NCBI GenBank assembly: GCA_023014365.1
Contig: JAEBUN010000040.1
Location: 124,001 to 188,000, forward strand
Length of the DNA stretch: 64,000 nt
Origin: Lepiota brunneoincarnata
Lineage: Eukaryota > Basidiomycota > Agaricomycetes > Agaricales > Agaricaceae
Direction: 5' to 3'
Shown here: one piece after another, positions 61,254 to 64,000 of the stretch
Position numbering within the stretch: the stretch's first letter is position 1
Layout: each line of letters opens with the position of its first letter
Made by a program: the position numbers and the translations under genes
The notes under the pieces: model-generated
The model's input: only the letters and a program-made list of their open reading frames with translations
Database searches by the model: none
Told to the model about the DNA's origin: nothing

Positions 61254-62208
61254 TAAGTTCAAATGGGGATTTCTGATTCTTGGCATGTGTCTTGGAATTG
61301 TGGAAGAATTTGAGGATTGGAAGGGTTTTCAACCATTCATGAGGGTTTCTGGTGCAGTAGATGGATAGATAGGTTTCTGTTTCTTGGTTGTATTGTTCTG
61401 TTGTTCCATCCATTTGTGGGTGGTAGGCTGTGGAGAAGGCTTGTTTGATGTTTAGCTGTTTTGCTAGCTGTCTGAGAGATTGGGCAGCAGATCTTGGGTC
61501 TCTGTCTGATATGATTTTGTCAGGGAGGCCATATCTTGTGAACACTTTTTCAATAAGAAGTCTTCCAATGTCATCAGCTGTGGTGTTTTCTGATGTGGGG
61601 ATGAAAATTATCCCCTTTGTAAGGCCATGGTCCACCATGGACAATATTGTGTGGTTTCCCATGGATGGTGGGAGGCTGGTGATTAGATCCCATGAGATCT
61701 GGCTGAATGGGCATAAGGAGGATGCCAGTTGGATCAGTTGGAGTGGAGTGTGATCTGGTCATTGGATGATTTTGTGTTGCTGGCATTCTGGATAGCCTTT
61801 GACATAGTTCTTTGTGAACATTGACATTCCCAGCCAATATACTTCTTTCTTGGCAAGGTAGTATATTTCCTGTTCTCCAGGGTGGCCATGTGTAGGATGG
61901 TTGTGGTATCTTGTGATGACATCATGTCTGAGTTGAAGGTCTTCTGGAATGATGACATGTTCTTGAAATGTGAGGAGTAGACCATTTGAGGTCAGAACAG
62001 TTCTGAAGTCTTTGTCAGTGGCATTAAGGTGTGATTCTTTGAGGATTTTGAATGCTTCAGTAGTTCTAGCATTGTATTTGGGTGATTCCATGATTCTTTC
62101 TTGGAGTTCCATATCAATTGTAGTGATAAAGAGGTGATCTGGGAGTACTGTAATCAGATTTTGATCTTCTAGGTCAGTTGCAGCGACAAAGAGATTGTCT
62201 GGGAGCAT
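61254..62208 (-). pseudogene. Gypsy integrase, zinc-binding and catalytic core
   Basis: The N-terminal zinc-binding region reads RYHNHPTHGHPGEQEIYYLA then KNYVKGYPECQQHKI: the two His and the second Cys of the HHCC site are present, but the first Cys position is Tyr (YPEC for an expected CxxC). The catalytic core follows at 61,201-61,662: MVDHGLTKGIIFIPTSENTT (first Asp), DKIISDRDPRSAAQSLR (second Asp), STAYHPQMDGTTEQYNQ (Glu), so all three D-D-E residues are intact. Reading frame changes between the two parts near 61,660-61,800. The core ends at the Tc1-like insertion after KSPFELT. Confidence 0.85.
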
Positions 62209-62461
62209 GGTGATGTCTTCATTGTCATTATCCTCATCAGGAATATAGTCTAGACATCTTGAAAGAGTATCTGGTGCAGGGATCTTTGATCCTGGGACAT
62301 GTTCTAATTTGAAATTATAGTTGGTGAGGGTCTGGACCCATCGTGCTTGTCAGCAGTTGATATTCTGGGGTTTATGCCAGTATGTGAGGTTTTGATGATC
62401 CATTTTGATATGGACTGTGTGGGGGCTGCCAAGGAAATAGTGGCTGCCATTCTTCTAGGGC

Positions 62462-63640
62462 TCAGATAATAGCAAGGAGTTCCCTGTCATAGATATTGTA
62501 ATTGTGTTCCACTGGTCTGAACATCTTTGAATAGAATGATATGGGTTTCCATATTCTGTTGATGTTGTGTTGATACAGGATGGCTCCTGATGCAAATTTG
62601 GAGGCATCAGCTTCTATTTCAAAGGGTTTTGTGGAGTCAGGCATGAGGAGTACTGGTTCTTTTGAGAATTCATTTTTGAGCATTTTGAACGCTTTTTGTT
62701 GTTCTTCTTTCCATTCAAATTTGGTTGATTTGGAAAGGAGTTGGTTAAGGGGTTTGGTATGGTGGGAGTAACTGTGGATGAACTTCCAGTAGAAGTTACA
62801 GAATCCAATGAATTTCCCAATGTGTCAGACAGTTTTTGGCACAGGCCAGTCTTCTATCCCTTTGAGTTTTCCTGGGTCCATTTTAACTTTGTCTGGCATG
62901 ATGATCATGCCAAGATATTCAAAGTCATTGTTTGTTGAATTCACATTTTTCTGTTTTGAGGTAAAGGTTGTTTTCCTGCAGGATTTGCAGTACTTGTTCC
63001 ATTAACCAGTTGGTTTCTTCTTGAGTTTTCTCATAGATTAGGATATCATCTATGTAGATGATGATTCCTCCTTTCTCCAGTATTTCAGAGAATAACAGTG
63101 TCCATCATAGTGTTGGAATGTTGTGGGACTGTTGCATAGTCCAAAAAACATTACAGTCAGTTCAAAAAGGCCCATAGGGAGTCTTGAATGCTGCTTTCCA
63201 TTGGTCACCATCTTTGATTCTGACATTATTATATCCTAAGCAGACATCAAGTTTGGTGAAGTATTTAGCTCCTTTAAGTTTATCCATGATAGAGGAGATC
63301 ATGGGGATTGGGTAAGTGTTTTTGACCATATGATCATTGAGATAACAGTAGTCTTGGCAGGGTTGGAGGTCTCCTCCTTTCTTGGCAACAAGAAGAAGGG
63401 TGATGCCATAGAGGATTTCGAGGGGTGAATGTACCCTTTTCAGAGGTTTTCATCTATGAATTCTTTTAGTGCTTTTTCTTCAGCAGGTGCCACTTGATAA
63501 TATTTCATTGATTTTGCTTTGAATGTTGGATTTAGTTCAATTTCGTGATCAAATGTTCTTGATGGTGGGAATCATTCAGAGGCTTTCTTGTTGAATATCT
63601 TGGCCCATCGAGTGAATCTCCAAGGAATCTTGGGTGGTTC
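62462..63640 (-). pseudogene. Gypsy reverse transcriptase and RNase H
   Basis: Reverse transcriptase pieces on the minus strand: TFDHEIELNPTFKAKSMKYY, [32 protein letters not shown] segment, [20 protein letters not shown] near 63,230-63,270 (usual text DVRWGYNN), DGDQWKAAF, the active-site GGIIIYIDDILIYEKT near 63,040-63,080, and NNLYLKTEKCEFN. RNase H follows at 62,462-62,683: EPVLLMPDSTKPFEIEADAS then KFASGAILYQ, ending HNYNIYDRELLAII. Stops (TGA) and frameshifts are frequent, but catalytic residues YIDD and the RNase H EADAS are recognisable. Confidence 0.85.
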
Positions 63641-64000
63641 TTTGTTTGATTCCAGTTGTTTTCCTTTTTGGTTTGCTGATTTTATCAGATTGTGTTGCTC
63701 ATTGTGGAGCATTGTGGCATGTGTTGCTTTGGCATTTACTTCTAGTGGAGTTCAGAAGCATTGGGTTCATTTCTCTTTCTAGAGAGAAGGTATCAAGGTC
63801 AATGTTTGAAAGGTTGACATATTCTTCTGGGTTGTCTTTGGGCTGGGAGGTTTTTCCAGCCATTATATCCATGGCGATAGAGTTGAGTTTAATGGGATGT
63901 CAAAGGGTTCTAAGGGAGTTTAGAAAAGTCCTGGTAGTTGATTTGGGGTTTCCAAGAGAATGTCTTGGTTTTCCAGTTGATGTCAGGGTTGTATTGTTCC
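63641..64000 (-). other. Upstream part of the gypsy pol region, not resolved
   Basis: The A/C-rich minus-strand composition continues and the frame leading into the reverse transcriptase (KIPWRFTRWAKIFNKKASE) is visible. No protease DTG/DSG motif or gag could be identified before the window ends. Confidence 0.4.

Larger units (their letters stand above)
56805..64000 (-). mobile_element. Ty3/gypsy chromodomain LTR retrotransposon, degenerate, runs off the right edge
   Basis: On the minus strand, from right to left: reverse transcriptase (YIDDILIY near 63,050), RNase H (about 62,460-62,690), integrase with zinc-binding region and D-D-E core (61,256-62,208), integrase C-terminus with chromodomain (58,631-59,267), an extra zinc-knuckle frame (57,472-58,582) and an LTR (56,805-57,189). 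The integrase is split by a Tc1-like element. Gag and the other LTR would lie beyond 64,000. The minus (coding) strand is conspicuously A/C-rich and the plus strand T/G-rich. Stops (mostly TGA) and frame breaks show that it is dead. Confidence 0.88.

Overview
This window is nuclear DNA of a filamentous basidiomycete, most likely a mushroom-forming Agaricomycete. The signs are genes split by many 50-90 nt GT-AG introns, mushroom-lineage families (a DUF6533-like seven-helix family, a FunK1-like kinase remnant, basidiomycete-style C2H2 zinc-finger proteins, a protein starting with an FEITGG motif) and a chromodomain Ty3/gypsy retrotransposon. No bacterial features, tRNA, rRNA or CRISPR array were seen. 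All gene models are hand-made by joining reading frames across GT/AG sites and were not checked against transcripts or databases.

Positions 1-27,400 are accessory, decaying DNA. Four same-strand decayed copies (A, B, C, D) of one DUF6533-like membrane-protein gene lie here; a fifth (E) is at 51.1-52.5 kb on the other strand. A 1.4-1.7 kb non-recognised block (X1, X2) is also duplicated, giving an order C-X1-D-X2. Between A and B lies a C2H2 zinc-finger gene that is complete except for one stop codon and one extra base. The rest of this part holds nothing I recognise.

Positions 27,400-37,750 are a compact, mostly intact block, all on the minus strand: an 850-aa transcription factor carrying both C2H2 fingers and a Zn2Cys6 cluster, urate oxidase (purine catabolism), the RNase P/MRP subunit POP4, and a 472-aa low-complexity protein of unknown role. 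Nothing links these in one pathway; they look like ordinary core-genome neighbours.

Positions 39,800-50,400 mix intact and damaged genes: a small FEITGG-motif protein, a degenerate paralogue of the DEAH helicase PRP43 with altered catalytic motifs and two one-base frame breaks, a secreted two-LysM protein, and a secreted exopeptidase-like protein. The LysM and peptidase genes each have a single apparent frame break.

Positions 51,000-64,000 are degenerate again: DUF6533-like copy E, a FunK1-like remnant joined to a fragment of a TPS2-type trehalose-phosphatase gene, an F-box/LRR-like fragment, then a minus-strand gypsy element running off the right edge. A Tc1/mariner-like element with a dead transposase sits in the gypsy integrase with a clean TA duplication, and a solo LTR of the gypsy family sits in a terminus of that element with a 5-bp duplication. 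This gives a readable three-step insertion history. Downstream of the chromodomain the gypsy element carries an extra zinc-knuckle reading frame.
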